A DNA stretch of 64,000 nucleotides, taken from the NCBI RefSeq assembly GCF_002845745.1, contig NZ_PIUM01000005.1, positions 124,001-188,000 on the forward strand, read 5' to 3'. Below, in pieces: positions 36,340-47,760 of the stretch; within the stretch, counting starts at the first letter, position 1; the number at the start of each line of letters is the position of its first letter. The translations under genes and the position numbers were made by a program. Below the pieces are notes generated by a model. The model was not told the origin of the DNA. It was given only the letters and a program-made list of their open reading frames with translations, and did not search any database. Origin of the DNA: Telmatospirillum siberiense (GTDB lineage Bacteria; Pseudomonadota; Alphaproteobacteria; Rhodospirillales; Magnetospirillaceae).

Positions 36340-37214
36340 TGGCCGTTCTCGTCAACAAGGACACCAAGGTGATCTGCCAGGGCTTCACCGGCGCTCAGGG
36401 AACCTTCCATTCCGAACAGGCCATCGCCTACGGCACCCGCATGGTGGGGGGCGTGACGCCCGGCAAGGGCGGCACCAATCATCTCGACCTTCCGGTGTTC
36501 AACACCGTGGCCGAGGCCAAGGCGAAGACCGGCGCCAACGCCAGTGTCATTTACGTTCCGCCGCCGTTCGCCGCCGACGCCATTTTGGAGGCCATCGACG
36601 CCGAGATCGAACTGGTGGTCTGCATCACCGAGGGAATTCCGGTGATCGACATGCTGGCGGTGAAACGGGCGCTTCAGGGTTCGAAGAGCCGGCTGATCGG
36701 TCCCAACTGTCCGGGGGTCATCACGCCCGGCGAATGCAAGATCGGCATCATGCCCGGCCATATTCATTCCCGAGGCAAGATCGGCATCGTCTCGCGGTCC
36801 GGCACCTTGACTTACGAGGCGGTGGCGCAAACCACGGCGGCCGGTCTCGGACAGACCACCTGCATCGGTATCGGCGGCGATCCGATCAACGGAACCAATT
36901 TCGTCGATGCTCTGGAAATGTTCTTGGCGGATTCTGAAACCCAGGCGATCATCATGATCGGGGAAATCGGCGGTAACGCCGAGGAAGATGGTGCCGCCCT
37001 TCTGAAGGCTGCAAAGGTTAAGAAACCGGTGGTTGGGTTCATCGCTGGCGTCACCGCTCCTCCGGGACGCCGCATGGGTCACGCCGGCGCCATCATTTCC
37101 GGTGGCAAGGGTGGGGCCGGCGACAAGATGGAGGCGATGAAGAGCGCCGGCGTCGTGGTTGCCGATAGTCCCGCCTCGCTGGGCAGCACCATGCTCAAAC
37201 TGTTGAACGGGTAA
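36339..37214 (+). CDS. sucD: Succinate--CoA ligase (ADP-forming) subunit alpha
   Basis: 291-aa alpha subunit. Seen: [36 protein letters not shown] (CoA site), [56 protein letters not shown], and [25 protein letters not shown] with the phosphorylated His. ATG 36339 shares its A with the sucC stop (TGATG), so the subunits are coupled. Confidence 0.97.
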   Translation: MAVLVNKDTKVICQGFTGAQGTFHSEQAIAYGTRMVGGVTPGKGGTNHLDLPVFNTVAEAKAKTGANASVIYVPPPFAADAILEAIDAEIELVVCITEGIPVIDMLAVKRALQGSKSRLIGPNCPGVITPGECKIGIMPGHIHSRGKIGIVSRSGTLTYEAVAQTTAAGLGQTTCIGIGGDPINGTNFVDALEMFLADSETQAIIMIGEIGGNAEEDGAALLKAAKVKKPVVGFIAGVTAPPGRRMGHAGAIISGGKGGAGDKMEAMKSAGVVVADSPASLGSTMLKLLNG

Positions 37215-37225
37215 GGCGTGAAATT

Positions 37226-37280
37226 CCGGAGGTCTGCTTTCCACGCTGGTCTGCCAAGCGAACGCTAAACAGACCTCCGG
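37226..37280 (+). promoter_or_regulatory. Hairpin in the sucD-sucA gap
   Basis: CCGGAGGTCTG (37226-37236) and CAGACCTCCGG (37270-37280) form a perfect 11-bp inverted repeat around 33 nt. No T-run follows. It lies 12 bp after sucD and 103 bp before sucA, so it may protect the sucCD mRNA end or terminate weakly. Two such AGGTCTG sequences could also be a dyad operator. Confidence 0.4.
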
Positions 37281-37382
37281 CTTGTCGAACTGTGGTCCAG
37301 TTCTAATATTCCGTCGGAATGAGATTTAGGAATTGAACCATTAGGGAGGGGACGGGGCGAAGAACCGCGTCCACCGCACTGC

Positions 37383-40358
37383 ATGCAGCAATTGTCATTT
37401 CTGACTGGGGCCAACGCCACTTACGTGTCGGAGCTTTACGCCCGCTTCATCGAAAACCCATCCAGTGTTGATAGCGAATGGGCACAGTTCTTCGCCGAGC
37501 TGAACGATGATGCCCGGGCCATCCTAGCCGAAGTGAAGGGGGCTCCCTGGGGGAGGAATGGCAATCGGGTGATCGGCGCCGAGGCCGAGGAGCCGGCGAA
37601 AAAGGCGGAAGGCAGGGCGGGCTCCGGCAAGGCCTTGCCGGCGGCGGCTCAGGCGGCGGCGCCGTCGGTGGCCGAAATCCGGAAAGTGGCTCTGGATTCC
37701 ATCCGCGCCCTGATGCTGATCCGCGTCTATCGCGTGCGCGGCCATCTGGAGGCCAATCTCGATCCGCTCGGCTTACAGAAGCGCGAGCCGCATCCCGAAC
37801 TGGACTATCGCTCCTACGGATTCACCGAGGCCGATCTCGACCGGGAGATCTTCATCGATCATTCCCTGGGATTGGAAACGGCGACCCTGCGGACCATCAT
37901 CCGGATCCTGCGGGAAACCTATTGCGGCAATATCGGCGTTGAATTCATGCATATCCAGGATCCCGATCAGAAGATCTGGATTCAGAAGCGCATCGAATCG
38001 ATCCGCAACCACACGGATTTCACGGAACGCGGCAAGCAGGCCATCCTCGAACGGCTCACCGAGGCCGAGGGGTTGGAGCGCTTTCTGCAGATGAAATACA
38101 CCGGCACCAAGCGGTTCGGTCTGGAGGGCGGCGAAGTCCTGATTCCGGCGCTTGAACAGATCCTGAAACGCGGCAGCCAGCTCGGTCTGACCGACGTGAC
38201 GCTGGGCATGGCCCATCGCGGCCGGCTGAACGTGCTCACCAATTTCATGAAAAAGCCCTTCGTCGCCCTGTTCTCCGAGTTCCAGGGCAATCCGGCCAAG
38301 CCGGAGGACGTGCAGGGTTCGGGCGACGTCAAATATCATCTGGGGACCTCGGCCGATCGTGATTTCGACGGCAATGTGGTGCATCTGTCGCTGACCCCCA
38401 ATCCGTCGCATCTCGAAGTCGCCGATCCGGTGGTTCTCGGCAAGGTGCGGGCCAAGCAGACGCTGGCGGGCGATACCGAGCGCCGGCAGTCGATGGGCCT
38501 GCTGATCCACGGTGACGCCGCTTTCGCGGGCCAAGGCGTGGTGCACGAATGTTTCGCCATGAGCCAGCTCAAGGGCTACTCCACCGGCGGCACGATGCAT
38601 GTGGTGATCAACAATCAGATCGGTTTCACCACGGCGCCCCAATATTCCCGGTCGGGCCCCTATTGCACCGACGTGGCGAAAATGGTCCAGGCACCGATTT
38701 TCCACGTCAATGGCGACGACGCCGAGGCGGTGATCCACGTCGCCCGCATCGCCACCGAGTTCCGCCAGGAGTTTGCCATCGACGTGGTAGTCGATATCGT
38801 CTGCTATCGGCGTCACGGCCACAATGAAAGCGACGAGCCGGCCTTCACCCAGCCCCTGATGTATCGCAAGATTGCCGCCCATCCGACGACGCGTCAGCTC
38901 TATGCGGAAAAACTGATCGCCGAGAAGGTGGTCAGCGCCGAGGCGGCCGACGGCATGGTCAGTGAATTCCAATCCTTGCTCGAAGCGGATTTCGAGGCGG
39001 CCAAGTCCTTCAAGGTGAACAAGGCCGATTGGCTGGAGGGCAAGTGGGCCAGTCTGGGCGCGCTGACCGACGAGGAGGAGATGCGCGACGAAAATACCGA
39101 CGTCTCCTTCGAACTTCTCCAGGAGGTCGGCCGGGCCATCACCACGGTGCCCGAGGATTTCAATCTCAATCGCAAGATCGCCCGGCAACTGGAAGCCAAG
39201 CAGAAGATGCTGACGTCCGGCCAGGGGATCGATTGGGCCACCGGCGAGGCCCTGGCCTTTGGCAGTCTCGTCGTCGAAGGGACGGGCGTTCGCCTGTCTG
39301 GTCAGGATTCGGGACGCGGCACCTTCTCGCAGCGCCATTCGGTGCTGATCGACCAGGAAACCGAAGCGCCTTACATTCCGCTCAATCACGTCCGTCCAGG
39401 GCAGGGCCATTTCGAGGTGATCGATTCGCTCCTCTCCGAGGAGGGCGTGCTGGGTTATGAATACGGCTACACGCTCTCCGCGCCGGACGGCTTGACCCTG
39501 TGGGAAGGCCAGTTCGGCGATTTCGCCAACGGCGCGCAAGTGATCATCGACCAGTTCATCTCTTCGGGCGAAGCGAAATGGCTGCGCATGTCGGGCCTTG
39601 TCCTGCTGCTGCCGCACGGCTACGAGGGACAGGGACCGGAACATAGCTCCGCCCGCTGGGAACGCTATCTGCAGCTTTGCGCCGAAGACAATTGGCAGGT
39701 CTGTAATTTCACCACGCCGGCCAACTATTTCCATGCCCTGCGGCGCCAAGTGCGGCGCAACTACCGCAAGCCCCTGGTGGTGATGACGCCGAAGTCTCTG
39801 CTGCGTCATAAGCTGGCCGTCAGCCCGCTCGCCGATTTTGGGCCCGGTACGCGGTTCCGCCGCGTTCTGCCGGAAACCCAGACGCTGGTTTCCGACGAGG
39901 CCGTCCGCCGCGTCGTGCTCTGCTCGGGCAAGGTCTATTACGATCTGTTCGAGGAGAGGGCCAGGCGCAACATCGACGATGTCGCCATCATCCGCGTCGA
40001 GCAGCTTTATCCCTGGCCTAAGGAGACGGTGCTGAAGGAACTGGCCCGCTATCCCAACGCCGAGGTGGTCTGGGCGCAGGAAGAGCCGGCCAACATGGGG
40101 CCCTGGACCTTCGTCGACCGCCGTCTCGAATTCATTCTCGAGGAGCTGTCCCACAAGGTCCGCAGGGCGCACTATGTCGGCCGCAAGGCCGCCGCCGCGC
40201 CGGCGACCGGTGTGCACAAGAATCATGTCTATGAACAGGCACTGCTGGTCGAGCAGGCGCTCACCGCCGCCTTGTTCACCCTTCCGCAACCTTTCCGGCG
40301 GCAGACCAGGCTGATCCAGGTGCAAGACAAAGTGATCCAGGTACAAGACGCGAAATGA
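37383..40358 (+). CDS. sucA: 2-oxoglutarate dehydrogenase E1 component
   Basis: 991-aa thiamine-diphosphate enzyme that decarboxylates 2-oxoglutarate and passes the succinyl group to the SucB lipoyl domain. Seen: the N-terminal [26 protein letters not shown] helix that docks E2, [16 protein letters not shown] near residue 240, [48 protein letters not shown], and [46 protein letters not shown]. The C-terminus ends with a short tandem duplication (see repeat at 40311). It is followed 22 bp later by sucB. Confidence 0.97.
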   Translation: MQQLSFLTGANATYVSELYARFIENPSSVDSEWAQFFAELNDDARAILAEVKGAPWGRNGNRVIGAEAEEPAKKAEGRAGSGKALPAAAQAAAPSVAEIRKVALDSIRALMLIRVYRVRGHLEANLDPLGLQKREPHPELDYRSYGFTEADLDREIFIDHSLGLETATLRTIIRILRETYCGNIGVEFMHIQDPDQKIWIQKRIESIRNHTDFTERGKQAILERLTEAEGLERFLQMKYTGTKRFGLEGGEVLIPALEQILKRGSQLGLTDVTLGMAHRGRLNVLTNFMKKPFVALFSEFQGNPAKPEDVQGSGDVKYHLGTSADRDFDGNVVHLSLTPNPSHLEVADPVVLGKVRAKQTLAGDTERRQSMGLLIHGDAAFAGQGVVHECFAMSQLKGYSTGGTMHVVINNQIGFTTAPQYSRSGPYCTDVAKMVQAPIFHVNGDDAEAVIHVARIATEFRQEFAIDVVVDIVCYRRHGHNESDEPAFTQPLMYRKIAAHPTTRQLYAEKLIAEKVVSAEAADGMVSEFQSLLEADFEAAKSFKVNKADWLEGKWASLGALTDEEEMRDENTDVSFELLQEVGRAITTVPEDFNLNRKIARQLEAKQKMLTSGQGIDWATGEALAFGSLVVEGTGVRLSGQDSGRGTFSQRHSVLIDQETEAPYIPLNHVRPGQGHFEVIDSLLSEEGVLGYEYGYTLSAPDGLTLWEGQFGDFANGAQVIIDQFISSGEAKWLRMSGLVLLLPHGYEGQGPEHSSARWERYLQLCAEDNWQVCNFTTPANYFHALRRQVRRNYRKPLVVMTPKSLLRHKLAVSPLADFGPGTRFRRVLPETQTLVSDEAVRRVVLCSGKVYYDLFEERARRNIDDVAIIRVEQLYPWPKETVLKELARYPNAEVVWAQEEPANMGPWTFVDRRLEFILEELSHKVRRAHYVGRKAAAAPATGVHKNHVYEQALLVEQALTAALFTLPQPFRRQTRLIQVQDKVIQVQDAK
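40311..40352 (+). repeat. 21-bp tandem duplication at the sucA 3' end
   Basis: CTGATCCAGGTGCAAGACAAA (40311-40331) is followed directly by a diverged copy (40332-40352), encoding LIQVQDK then VIQVQDA before the final Lys. The family normally ends before this; it is probably a recent slippage or duplication with no catalytic effect. Confidence 0.7.
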
Positions 40359-40380
40359 AAAAAGAAGGCGAGAGAGTCTG

Positions 40381-41574
40381 ATGACCACGCAAATCGTTGT
40401 GCCCGCTCTGGGCGAATCCGTGACCGAGGCGACGATCGCCAAATGGTTCAAGCAGGTCGGTGATGCCGTTGCCGCCGACGAGCCGCTGGTCGAACTGGAA
40501 ACCGATAAGGTGACCGTCGAGGTCAATGCTCCCTCGGCCGGGACGTTGAGCGAAATCGCCGCCGCCGTCGGCGTCACCGTGGAAGTCGGAGCCCTGTTGG
40601 GGGCCATCGACGCATCGGGTGCCCCGGCCAAGGTGGCCGCTCCGGCGCCGGCTGCCGCCACTCCCGCCGCCACTCCCGCCGCAGTGAAGGGAGATCATCC
40701 TCCGGCGCCTTCGGCGCAGAAGATGATCGCGGAAAACAAACTGGATGCGGCCTCTATCGCCGGTAGCGGAAAAGACGGCAGGATCACCAAGGGCGACGTC
40801 ATTTCCGCTCTGGAACGCCCCGTTCCGGCCGCCCCGGCCCCCACCCCCGTTCCGACTGTCCGCGCCGAGGACCCGCGCGAAGAGCGGGTCAAGATGACGC
40901 GCCTTCGGAAGCGGATCGCCGAACGGCTGAAGGCGGCCCAGAACACCGCCGCCATGCTGACCACCTTCAACGAGGTGGACATGACGGCGCTGCTGGCTCT
41001 GCGCAACCAGTACAAAGAGGGCTTCGAGAAGAAGCACGGCGTGAAGCTGGGCTTCATGTCCTTCTTCGTCAAAGCCTGTGTCACCGCGCTCAAGGAATGG
41101 CCGGCGGTCAACGGTGAAATCGACGGCGACGATGTCGTCTACAAGAATTACTACGATATCGGCGTGGCGGTGGGAACGCCGAACGGGCTGGTGGTGCCGG
41201 TGGTGCGCGATGCCGATAAGCTGAGTTTCGCCGGTGTCGAGAAGACCATCGGCGGTTATGGCAAGAAGGCCCGCGATGGCAAGCTGACCATCGAGGAGAT
41301 GACCGGCGGCACCTTCACCATTTCCAACGGTGGCGTCTACGGCTCGCTGATGAGCACGCCGATCCTCAATCCGCCGCAGTCGGCCATTCTGGGCATGCAC
41401 AAGACCCAGCTTCGCCCGATGGTCATGCCCGACGGCAGGATCGAGGCGCGGCCGATGATGTATCTGGCGGTGTCCTACGATCACCGCATCATCGACGGTC
41501 GCGAGGCGGTGTCCTTCCTGGTCCGCGTCAAGGAATGCATCGAAGATCCGCAACGCATCCTGCTGGATATGTAA
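40381..41574 (+). CDS. sucB: 2-oxoglutarate dehydrogenase E2 (dihydrolipoyl succinyltransferase)
   Basis: 397-aa E2 core. Lipoyl domain at residues 1-76 with the lipoylated Lys in [11 protein letters not shown] (near 43); an Ala/Pro linker; the peripheral-subunit-binding domain [31 protein letters not shown] near 118-150; another Ala/Pro linker; then the catalytic domain from about 170, with [29 protein letters not shown] and the active-site His-Asp motif [12 protein letters not shown]. It transfers the succinyl group to CoA. Confidence 0.97.
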   Translation: MTTQIVVPALGESVTEATIAKWFKQVGDAVAADEPLVELETDKVTVEVNAPSAGTLSEIAAAVGVTVEVGALLGAIDASGAPAKVAAPAPAAATPAATPAAVKGDHPPAPSAQKMIAENKLDAASIAGSGKDGRITKGDVISALERPVPAAPAPTPVPTVRAEDPREERVKMTRLRKRIAERLKAAQNTAAMLTTFNEVDMTALLALRNQYKEGFEKKHGVKLGFMSFFVKACVTALKEWPAVNGEIDGDDVVYKNYYDIGVAVGTPNGLVVPVVRDADKLSFAGVEKTIGGYGKKARDGKLTIEEMTGGTFTISNGGVYGSLMSTPILNPPQSAILGMHKTQLRPMVMPDGRIEARPMMYLAVSYDHRIIDGREAVSFLVRVKECIEDPQRILLDM

Positions 41575-41611
41575 CTTCGACGCTTCGACTCAATTTAAGC
41601 CCCTCCCTTTC

Positions 41612-41672
41612 CGTCATTGCCGGGCTTGACCCGGCAATCCATGGACCCCCGGACCTAAGTCCGGGGGTGACG
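41612..41672. repeat. GTCATTG-CCGGGGGTGACG palindromic repeat between sucB and lpdA
   Basis: 61-bp palindromic element from CGTCATTGCCGGGCTTGACC to CCGGGGGTGACG, with a TCCATGGACC core. It closely matches the copy at 20473-20532 and shares its ends with the short copy at 7194-7224. It lies within the sucAB-lpdA operon. Confidence 0.78.
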
Positions 41673-41698
41673 AAGGGGCCGGATGAAGGTGTTTTTCA

Positions 41699-43105
41699 AT
41701 GAGCGATCTTTCCTTCGACGTTGTGGTCATCGGCGGCGGGCCGGGCGGTTATGTCGCGGCCATTCGCGCCGCGCAGTTGGGCATGAAGACGGCCTGCGTC
41801 GAAAAGCGCGGCAGCCTGGGCGGTACCTGCCTCAATGTCGGCTGCATTCCGTCGAAGGCGCTGCTGCAGTCCTCGCACCATTTCGAAGAGGCGAATCATC
41901 ATTTTGCCGCCCACGGCATCAAACTCGGCAAGGTCGAGCTCGATCTCGCCACCATGATGGCCAGGAAGCAAAAGGTCGTTCTCGACAACACCAAGGGCAT
42001 CGAGTTTCTCTTCAAGAAGCACAAGATTACCTATCTGGTGGGGGCCGGCCGTATTGCCGGGGCGGGCAAGGTCGAGGTCGCCGGTAAAGAGGGCACCCAG
42101 ACGATAACGGCGAAAAGCATCGTCATTGCCACCGGTTCCGATGTGACGCCGTTGCCGGGTGTCGCCATCGATGAGGCGCAGATCGTCTCTTCCACTGGCG
42201 CGCTGGAACTGCCCAAGGTGCCCAAGCATCTGGTGGTTATCGGGGCCGGCGTCATCGGTCTCGAACTGGGCTCGGTTTGGCGGCGCCTGGGATCGGAAGT
42301 CACCGTGGTCGAATTCCTCGACCGCGCCCTTCCGTTGCACGACGGCGAGATATCGAAGCAGGCCCAGCGCATCCTCGAGCGTCAGGGCATGAAGTTCAAG
42401 CTGGGCACCAAGGTCACCGCGGCGAAGACGGACAAGAGCGGCGTCAACCTGACCCTGGAACCGGCCAAGGGTGGTGATAAGGAGGAACTGTCCGCCGATG
42501 TGGTGCTGGTGGCCATCGGCCGCCGGCCTTATATCGACGGCCTGGGCCTCAAGGAGGCGGGAGTCGAGACCGATGCCCGCGGCTTCGTCAAGGTCGATGC
42601 CCATTTCCGAACCAATGTGCCGGGCGTTTATGCCATCGGCGATGTGATCGGCGGCGTCATGCTGGCCCACAAGGCGGAGGAGGAGGGCGTGGCCCTGGCC
42701 GAATTGCTGGCCGGCCAAGCGGGACATGTCAATTACGACGCCATTCCGGGGGTCGTCTACACTTGGCCGGAAGTCGCCAATGTCGGCAAGACCGAGGAAC
42801 AGTTGAAGGCCGAAGGCGTCGCCTACCGGGTGGGCAAATTCCCCTTCACCGCCAACGGCCGGGCCCGGGCGAACGGCGACATCGACGGTTTCGTCAAGAT
42901 TCTGGCCGATGCCAAAACCGACAAGGTGCTGGGCTGCCACATCATCGGGCCGTCGGCCGGAGATCTGATCGCCGAGGTGGTCCTGGGCATGGAATTTTCG
43001 GCCGCGGCGGAGGATATCGCCCGGACGTCGCATGCCCATCCGTCCCTGGCCGAAGCCGTCAAGGAAGCCGCCCTGGCCGTCGACGGAAGGCCGATTCATA
43101 TCTGA
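41699..43105 (+). CDS. lpdA: Dihydrolipoyl dehydrogenase (E3)
   Basis: 468-aa flavoprotein disulfide oxidoreductase that reoxidises the lipoyl group of SucB with NAD. FAD motif [21 protein letters not shown] at the start; redox-active disulfide [16 protein letters not shown] near residues 41-56; NAD motif [16 protein letters not shown] near 180; second FAD contact [22 protein letters not shown]-terminal catalytic His-Glu in [22 protein letters not shown] 41699 follows a palindromic repeat. Confidence 0.97.
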   Translation: MSDLSFDVVVIGGGPGGYVAAIRAAQLGMKTACVEKRGSLGGTCLNVGCIPSKALLQSSHHFEEANHHFAAHGIKLGKVELDLATMMARKQKVVLDNTKGIEFLFKKHKITYLVGAGRIAGAGKVEVAGKEGTQTITAKSIVIATGSDVTPLPGVAIDEAQIVSSTGALELPKVPKHLVVIGAGVIGLELGSVWRRLGSEVTVVEFLDRALPLHDGEISKQAQRILERQGMKFKLGTKVTAAKTDKSGVNLTLEPAKGGDKEELSADVVLVAIGRRPYIDGLGLKEAGVETDARGFVKVDAHFRTNVPGVYAIGDVIGGVMLAHKAEEEGVALAELLAGQAGHVNYDAIPGVVYTWPEVANVGKTEEQLKAEGVAYRVGKFPFTANGRARANGDIDGFVKILADAKTDKVLGCHIIGPSAGDLIAEVVLGMEFSAAAEDIARTSHAHPSLAEAVKEAALAVDGRPIHI

Positions 43106-43158
43106 AATCTTTAAAATTCGGGCGGTGCCGCGAGACATCCGGTGCCGCCCATTGAGGG

Positions 43159-43184
43159 CTCGGTGATCGGTTTCGATCACCGAG
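43159..43184. terminator. Hairpin after lpdA
   Basis: CTCGGTGATCG (43159-43169), loop GTTT, CGATCACCGAG (43174-43184): a perfect 11-bp stem. A second, imperfect GC hairpin (GGGCGGTGCCG with CGGTGCCGCCC) precedes it at about 43117-43150. No T-run follows. Together they probably close the suc-lpd transcript. Confidence 0.5.
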
Positions 43185-43352
43185 AATTGGTATTCGCCGG
43201 ATTGCCCGGGGCTTCATCGCTTCCCGCCTCGACAGACGGCTCGCCCCTCTTCTAGAATGGGGGCCCAGCGATCTCGTGCGAGTTTCCGTGACGTTCCGTC
43301 TTTTTGCTTTCCGGTGTCATCCTGGCGATTCAAGGCCGGAAGGGACCGGCCG

Positions 43353-43685
43353 ATGAGGCTGCCCCAAGCGACCTGTTCCAGGACTGAATGGCGGCGTAGG
43401 AGACGGCTGCGGGTCATCATCCGGCGGTTCAGCCTGGTCGGATCGGGGGCATCGCTCATGATATTGGGCGTCCTGTCGGTGCCGACGCCGGTGCCGATCG
43501 GTTTCGTCCTGTTCGCCGTCGGGCTGTATCTGGCGGCGCGCGGGTCGAAACGGGCGCGGCGCTCGGTCAAGCATTTGCGCCGCCAGGTTCCCCTTCTTTC
43601 GCGGGGTCTCAATTCCATCAAGCACCGTCTGCCGCCCCGCTTACAGGCATTCATCGAACGCAGCGATCCCGACCCGCAGAGCTGA
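43353..43685 (+). CDS. Small membrane protein of unknown function
   Basis: 110 aa. A very basic stretch (WRRRRRLRVIIRRF) precedes a hydrophobic hairpin of about 35 residues (SLVGSGASLMILGVLSVPTPVPIG then FVLFAVGLYLAA), followed by a strongly basic helix (RGSKRARRSVKHLRRQVPLLSRGLNSIKHRLPPRLQAFIERS). The PTPVPIG turn recalls small PGPG-type membrane proteins, but I cannot name a family. The start at 43353 is chosen for GGAAGG 9 nt upstream and because the upstream extension to 43257 is not protein-like. Convergent with xerC, 16 bp away. Confidence 0.6.
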   Translation: MRLPQATCSRTEWRRRRRLRVIIRRFSLVGSGASLMILGVLSVPTPVPIGFVLFAVGLYLAARGSKRARRSVKHLRRQVPLLSRGLNSIKHRLPPRLQAFIERSDPDPQS

Positions 43686-43701
43686 GCGGGAGGTTCGATC
43701 T

Positions 43702-44655
43702 TTATTCGTCGGATGTCTTGGCCCGCGGATGGGCGTCGCGATAGACGGCGGCCAGTTTGCCGGCGTCCACCTCGGTGTAACGCTGGGTGGTCGACAGCGA
43801 GGCGTGCCCCAACAGTTCCTGAATGGTCCGCAGATCACCGCCGCCCGACAACAGATGGGTGGCGAAGCTGTGGCGGAGCGCGTGCGGCGTCGCCGTGTCG
43901 GGCAGGCCCAGCAGCGCCCGCAGCTTGCGCATCTGGCGCTGGACGACTCCGGGATTGAGCCGTTTGCCGCGCGCGCCGACGAACAGTGGGGCGTTCGCGT
44001 CACCGACGTAGGGACATTGCCCCAGATAGAGGGCGACGGCCTCGATCACCGCCGGCAGAACCGGGACCAGACGCTGCTTGCGCCCTTTGCCGGTGATGAC
44101 CATCACCTCGCTTCTGGGCGCTTCGCCCCGGTTCATGGACAGGGCTTCGCCAAGACGAAGCCCGCAACCATAGAGCAGGGTGAAAAGGGCGGTGTCGCGG
44201 GCCGCCATCCAGGGCTCGGTTTGCAGTTCGGCGGCGCTTTCGATGGTCTCCAGAGCCTCGTCCGCCGCCAGGGGCTTGGGCAGGCCGCGTGGCGGGCGGG
44301 GGGCGCGAACGGCGCCGAGCGACGGGTTGTGCACCAGATGGTTGCGATCGAGATAACGAAAGAAGCTGCGCAGCGAGGACATGGCGCGCGCCATCGAGGT
44401 GCGCCCCAGTCCCTCGGTCGATCGCCGGGCGAGAAAACTGCGAAAATCCGCCGGTTTCAGAGATGAAAGATCGCCGAGGCGGGGCTCGCCGCCCAGATGA
44501 TCGGTGAGAAAACCCAGGAACGCGGCGAGATCGCGCCCGTAACCGTCGAGCGTATGGGCGGAGGCACGGCGTTCGTCGGCCAGCCAGCCCCGCCAGGCGG
44601 CCAGGGCCGCCTGCAAGGGGGCGTCGCCCAGGAAGGGGATCAGTCCTCCAGCCAC
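43702..44655 (-). CDS. xerC: Tyrosine recombinase XerC
   Basis: 317-aa site-specific recombinase that, with XerD, resolves chromosome dimers at dif. N-terminal SAM-like core-binding domain (WLADERRASAHTLDGYGRDLAAFLGFL) and catalytic domain with Arg in LLYGCGLRLGEALSM, Lys in VITGKGRKQRLVP, His-x2-Arg in ATPHALRHSFATHLLSGGGDLRTIQELLGHASLSTTQRYTEV, including the nucleophilic Tyr. No ATG fits; GTG 44655 is chosen, with TTG 44658 and TTG 44670 possible. All overlap the end of the DUF484 gene, so translation is coupled. Next to DUF484 as in many proteobacteria. Confidence 0.93.
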   Translation of the reverse strand: MAGGLIPFLGDAPLQAALAAWRGWLADERRASAHTLDGYGRDLAAFLGFLTDHLGGEPRLGDLSSLKPADFRSFLARRSTEGLGRTSMARAMSSLRSFFRYLDRNHLVHNPSLGAVRAPRPPRGLPKPLAADEALETIESAAELQTEPWMAARDTALFTLLYGCGLRLGEALSMNRGEAPRSEVMVITGKGRKQRLVPVLPAVIEAVALYLGQCPYVGDANAPLFVGARGKRLNPGVVQRQMRKLRALLGLPDTATPHALRHSFATHLLSGGGDLRTIQELLGHASLSTTQRYTEVDAGKLAAVYRDAHPRAKTSDE

Positions 44656-45344
44656 CAACGCTGAATGCAATCCTCGACGACGCGGGCCAGGAATCCGAGA
44701 AGCTCCGTGCCCTGTCCGCCGTGAAATCCCCGTTCGTTGCGCGAACCCATGGCCAACAGCCCGTTCGGCAGATCCTTCGGATCGAGACGGACCAAGGCGC
44801 AGGAGGCGACCAGTTCGGCGCCATCCCCGAAAATGGCGGGATCGCCGGTGGTCGATGAGCGCAGCATGACGTCGCCGGCGCCCAGGGTCTGTTCCAGGAA
44901 ATCGCGGGGGAAGGTGCGGATCCCGGGAATGATCGGCAAAGGCCGATCACCTTCTTCGAAGCCGATGGTGGCGATGTCGACATCGAGCAGGGCGGGCAGA
45001 TCTTCGGCCACCACCCGGGCCAGGCCGGTCATGCTGCCCGCTTCCAGAATGGCGAGTGCCGCCTCATGGGTGCGGGTCTGGGTCGACATATTGCTGCGCG
45101 AGGTGGTGATCAGATGCTCGGCGCAGCCGCGCAGATGCTCCATTTCCTCGCGCAGGCGGCTGATCACATGCTGCTGGAGATCCACCACCGGGCCGCCGTT
45201 GAAGCGGGAGGGCGGGGCCAGCTTGCCCAGCAGGTCGGGATGATCGAGCAGGAAGTTCGCATGATCTTTGAGATAGGACACCACCTGCTCGTCGCTGACC
45301 GGCGGTGGCGGCGTGGTGTCGACGGTTTCGCTTTTACGCGCCAT
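44640..45344 (-). CDS. DUF484 family protein
   Basis: 234-aa GAF-like protein of the DUF484 family, commonly found directly upstream of xerC. Seen: VSYLKDHANFLLDHPDLLGKLAPPSRFNGGPVVDLQQHVISRLREEMEHLR at the start with a coiled-coil region, LARVVAEDLPALLDVDIATIGFE, and LAMGSRNERGFHGGQGTELLGFLARVVEDCIQRWW near the end. No function is established. The start at 45344 (MARKSETVD) is preferred over an ATG at 45374. It overlaps xerC. Confidence 0.88.
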   Translation of the reverse strand: MARKSETVDTTPPPPVSDEQVVSYLKDHANFLLDHPDLLGKLAPPSRFNGGPVVDLQQHVISRLREEMEHLRGCAEHLITTSRSNMSTQTRTHEAALAILEAGSMTGLARVVAEDLPALLDVDIATIGFEEGDRPLPIIPGIRTFPRDFLEQTLGAGDVMLRSSTTGDPAIFGDGAELVASCALVRLDPKDLPNGLLAMGSRNERGFHGGQGTELLGFLARVVEDCIQRWWLED

Positions 45345-45515
45345 GTTCAGTCCCCCGGCCCGGGCGGGCGCCATGAGGCGGCTCCGCGCTCAGAGCTTTA
45401 CAACCGTATACGACATCGCGGGGGTATGAAAAAGAAGTCATTTATAAATCAAGATCCTTGAGGCCGGAAAGGTGCCGACTGGTGGTTCGGCGGCACGGCG
45501 GTTAGAGTGTAGACC

Positions 45516-47729
45516 ATGCTCTTCCCGACTGCCAATTCCCAAGCACAAATCCCGCCCGCCTCTTTTCAGCCCGGCGAGGCCGTGGCCATCCTGCTTCCCC
45601 TGCCGCTCGCCGGATCCTACGACTATACCGTCGGTCCCGGACAGCGGCTGGCGGCCGGCGATTTCGTCCGCGTGCCGCTGGGAGGCAGGACGGTCTGCGG
45701 CGTCGTCTGGGGAGCGGGGAGCGGCCTGGTCCCCGTCGAAAAGCGCCGAGCCGTCGAGGAATGCCTCGATCTGCCGCCGCTGCCGGAAGAGTCGCGAAAA
45801 CTGGTCGATTGGGTCGCCGCCTACACGGTCTCGCCCCTGGGCGCCGTGCTGCGGATGGTCATGAGCGTGCCTGCCGCCCTCGATCCGCCGCCGGCCGATC
45901 CGGTCGCCTATGTCGCCGCTCCGCCGCCGGCCTCCCTCAAGATGACCGAGGCCCGCCGCCGCGTGCTGGAGGCTGCCGGTCAGCCGTTGCCGGCCGCCGA
46001 ACTGGCCCGGCTCGCCGGGGTCGGCGCATCGGTGGTCAAGGGCTTGGCGGATGCGGGGGCGCTTACCCGGCTCGTCATGCCGCGCCGCACGCCCGGCGCG
46101 TTGTCCGATTGGCGGAGGGAGGGGTTCCCCCTGTCGTCCGATCAGGCCGCCGCCGCCGCCCATCTGCGCGCCAAGCTGTCCGGGGGCTTTTCCGTCACCC
46201 TGCTGGAGGGGGTGACGGGGTCCGGCAAGACCGAGGTCTATTTCGAGGCGGTGGCGGCGGCCTTGGAACAGGGGCGGCAGATCCTGGTCCTCCTCCCGGA
46301 AATCGCCCTGTCCGCGCAATGGTTGGCCCGTTTCGAGCGCCGCTTCGGCGCCCCGCCGCTTGAATGGCATTCCGAACTGGGGCAGGCACAGCGCCGCTCG
46401 TCCTGGCGTGCCGTCGCCGAGGGGCGGACCCGCGTGGTGGTGGGAGCGCGCTCGGCCCTGTTTTTGCCCTATCCCGATCTCGGCCTGATCATCGTCGACG
46501 AGGAGCACGACTCGTCATTCAAGCAGGAGGAGGGGGTGATCTATCATGCCCGGGACATGGCCGTGGTGCGGGCCCGGCTGGGCGGACTGCCGATCGTTCT
46601 CGCCTCGGCGACGCCGTCTTTGGAAACCCAGACCAATGTCGAGGCCGGCCGGTACGAACGGGTGCATCTGCCGTTGCGCCACGGAGGGGCCGATATGCCC
46701 GATCTCGCGGTGATCGACATGCGTCGGCACGCTCCACCCCGCCAGACCTGGCTGTCGGCGCCGCTGGTCGCCGCGGTGGAGGAATCGCTCGCCGCCGGCG
46801 AGCAGGCCATGCTGTTCCTCAACCGGCGCGGCTATGCCCCCCTGACCCTGTGCCGGGGCTGCGGCTTGCGGCTGCAATGCCCCCATTGCACCGCCTGGCT
46901 GGTCGAACACCGTCATGCCGGACGGCTGCAATGCCATCACTGCGGTTATATTTCGTCCAAACCCCCGGTCTGTCCTCAATGCCAGGCCGAGGACAGTTTC
47001 GCCGCCTGCGGTCCAGGGGTCGAGCGTCTGGCCGAGGAGGTGGCGGCGAAGTTTCCCGACGCCCGGGTCCGCATCATGGCCAGCGATACATTGAGCGGAC
47101 CGCGCGCCACCGCAGAATTGATCGCCAGCATGGAGCGCCGCGAGATCGACCTGCTGATCGGCACCCAGGTGGTGGCCAAGGGGCATCATTTTCCGCTGCT
47201 GACCCTGGTCGGCGTGGTCGATGCCGACCTAGGGCTGGCCGGCGGGGATCTGCGGGCGGCGGAGCGGACCTTCCAGTTGCTGTGCCAAGTGGCCGGGCGC
47301 GCGGGACGCGCCGCCCGCAAGGGGCGCGTCCTGCTGCAGACCTATCAGCCCGACGATAAGGTGATGCGGGCGCTGGTCTCCGGCGACGCCGAGGAATTCT
47401 ACCGCGCCGAGGCCGACGATCGCCGGATCGCCGGAATGCCGCCCTTCGGCAAGCTGGTCGCCCTGATCGTTTCCGGCCCGGATCCCGATCAGGTCGACCG
47501 GGTCGCCCAGCAACTGGCCCGTCTGGCGCCGCGGGACGGCGGAATCGAGGTCCTCGGCCCGGCCCCGGCTCCCTTGGCCCTGCTGCGCGGACGGCATCGC
47601 CGGCGCCTCCTGCTGAAGGCATCCCGCTCGACCAAAGTCCAGGGAGTGATCCGCCAATGGTTGGGACGGCTTGGTCCGCAAAGCGCGGTGCGTATCCAGA
47701 TCGACGTGGATCCCTACAGTTTTGTCTGA
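45516..47729 (+). CDS. priA: Primosomal protein N' (replication restart helicase PriA)
   Basis: 737-aa 3'-5' DNA helicase that reloads the replisome at stalled forks. Walker [17 protein letters not shown] near residue 230; DEEH box [26 protein letters not shown]; the zinc-binding region with paired cysteines [16 protein letters not shown] and CHHCGY...CPQC near 445-490; [28 protein letters not shown] and [22 protein letters not shown] of helicase domain 2. The N-terminal 3'-DNA-binding domain is present. Start ATG 45516; divergent from DUF484/xerC. Confidence 0.96.
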   Translation: MLFPTANSQAQIPPASFQPGEAVAILLPLPLAGSYDYTVGPGQRLAAGDFVRVPLGGRTVCGVVWGAGSGLVPVEKRRAVEECLDLPPLPEESRKLVDWVAAYTVSPLGAVLRMVMSVPAALDPPPADPVAYVAAPPPASLKMTEARRRVLEAAGQPLPAAELARLAGVGASVVKGLADAGALTRLVMPRRTPGALSDWRREGFPLSSDQAAAAAHLRAKLSGGFSVTLLEGVTGSGKTEVYFEAVAAALEQGRQILVLLPEIALSAQWLARFERRFGAPPLEWHSELGQAQRRSSWRAVAEGRTRVVVGARSALFLPYPDLGLIIVDEEHDSSFKQEEGVIYHARDMAVVRARLGGLPIVLASATPSLETQTNVEAGRYERVHLPLRHGGADMPDLAVIDMRRHAPPRQTWLSAPLVAAVEESLAAGEQAMLFLNRRGYAPLTLCRGCGLRLQCPHCTAWLVEHRHAGRLQCHHCGYISSKPPVCPQCQAEDSFAACGPGVERLAEEVAAKFPDARVRIMASDTLSGPRATAELIASMERREIDLLIGTQVVAKGHHFPLLTLVGVVDADLGLAGGDLRAAERTFQLLCQVAGRAGRAARKGRVLLQTYQPDDKVMRALVSGDAEEFYRAEADDRRIAGMPPFGKLVALIVSGPDPDQVDRVAQQLARLAPRDGGIEVLGPAPAPLALLRGRHRRRLLLKASRSTKVQGVIRQWLGRLGPQSAVRIQIDVDPYSFV

Positions 47730-47760
47730 GAAATCCCCATCCACCCGCATCCGCCGGTAT

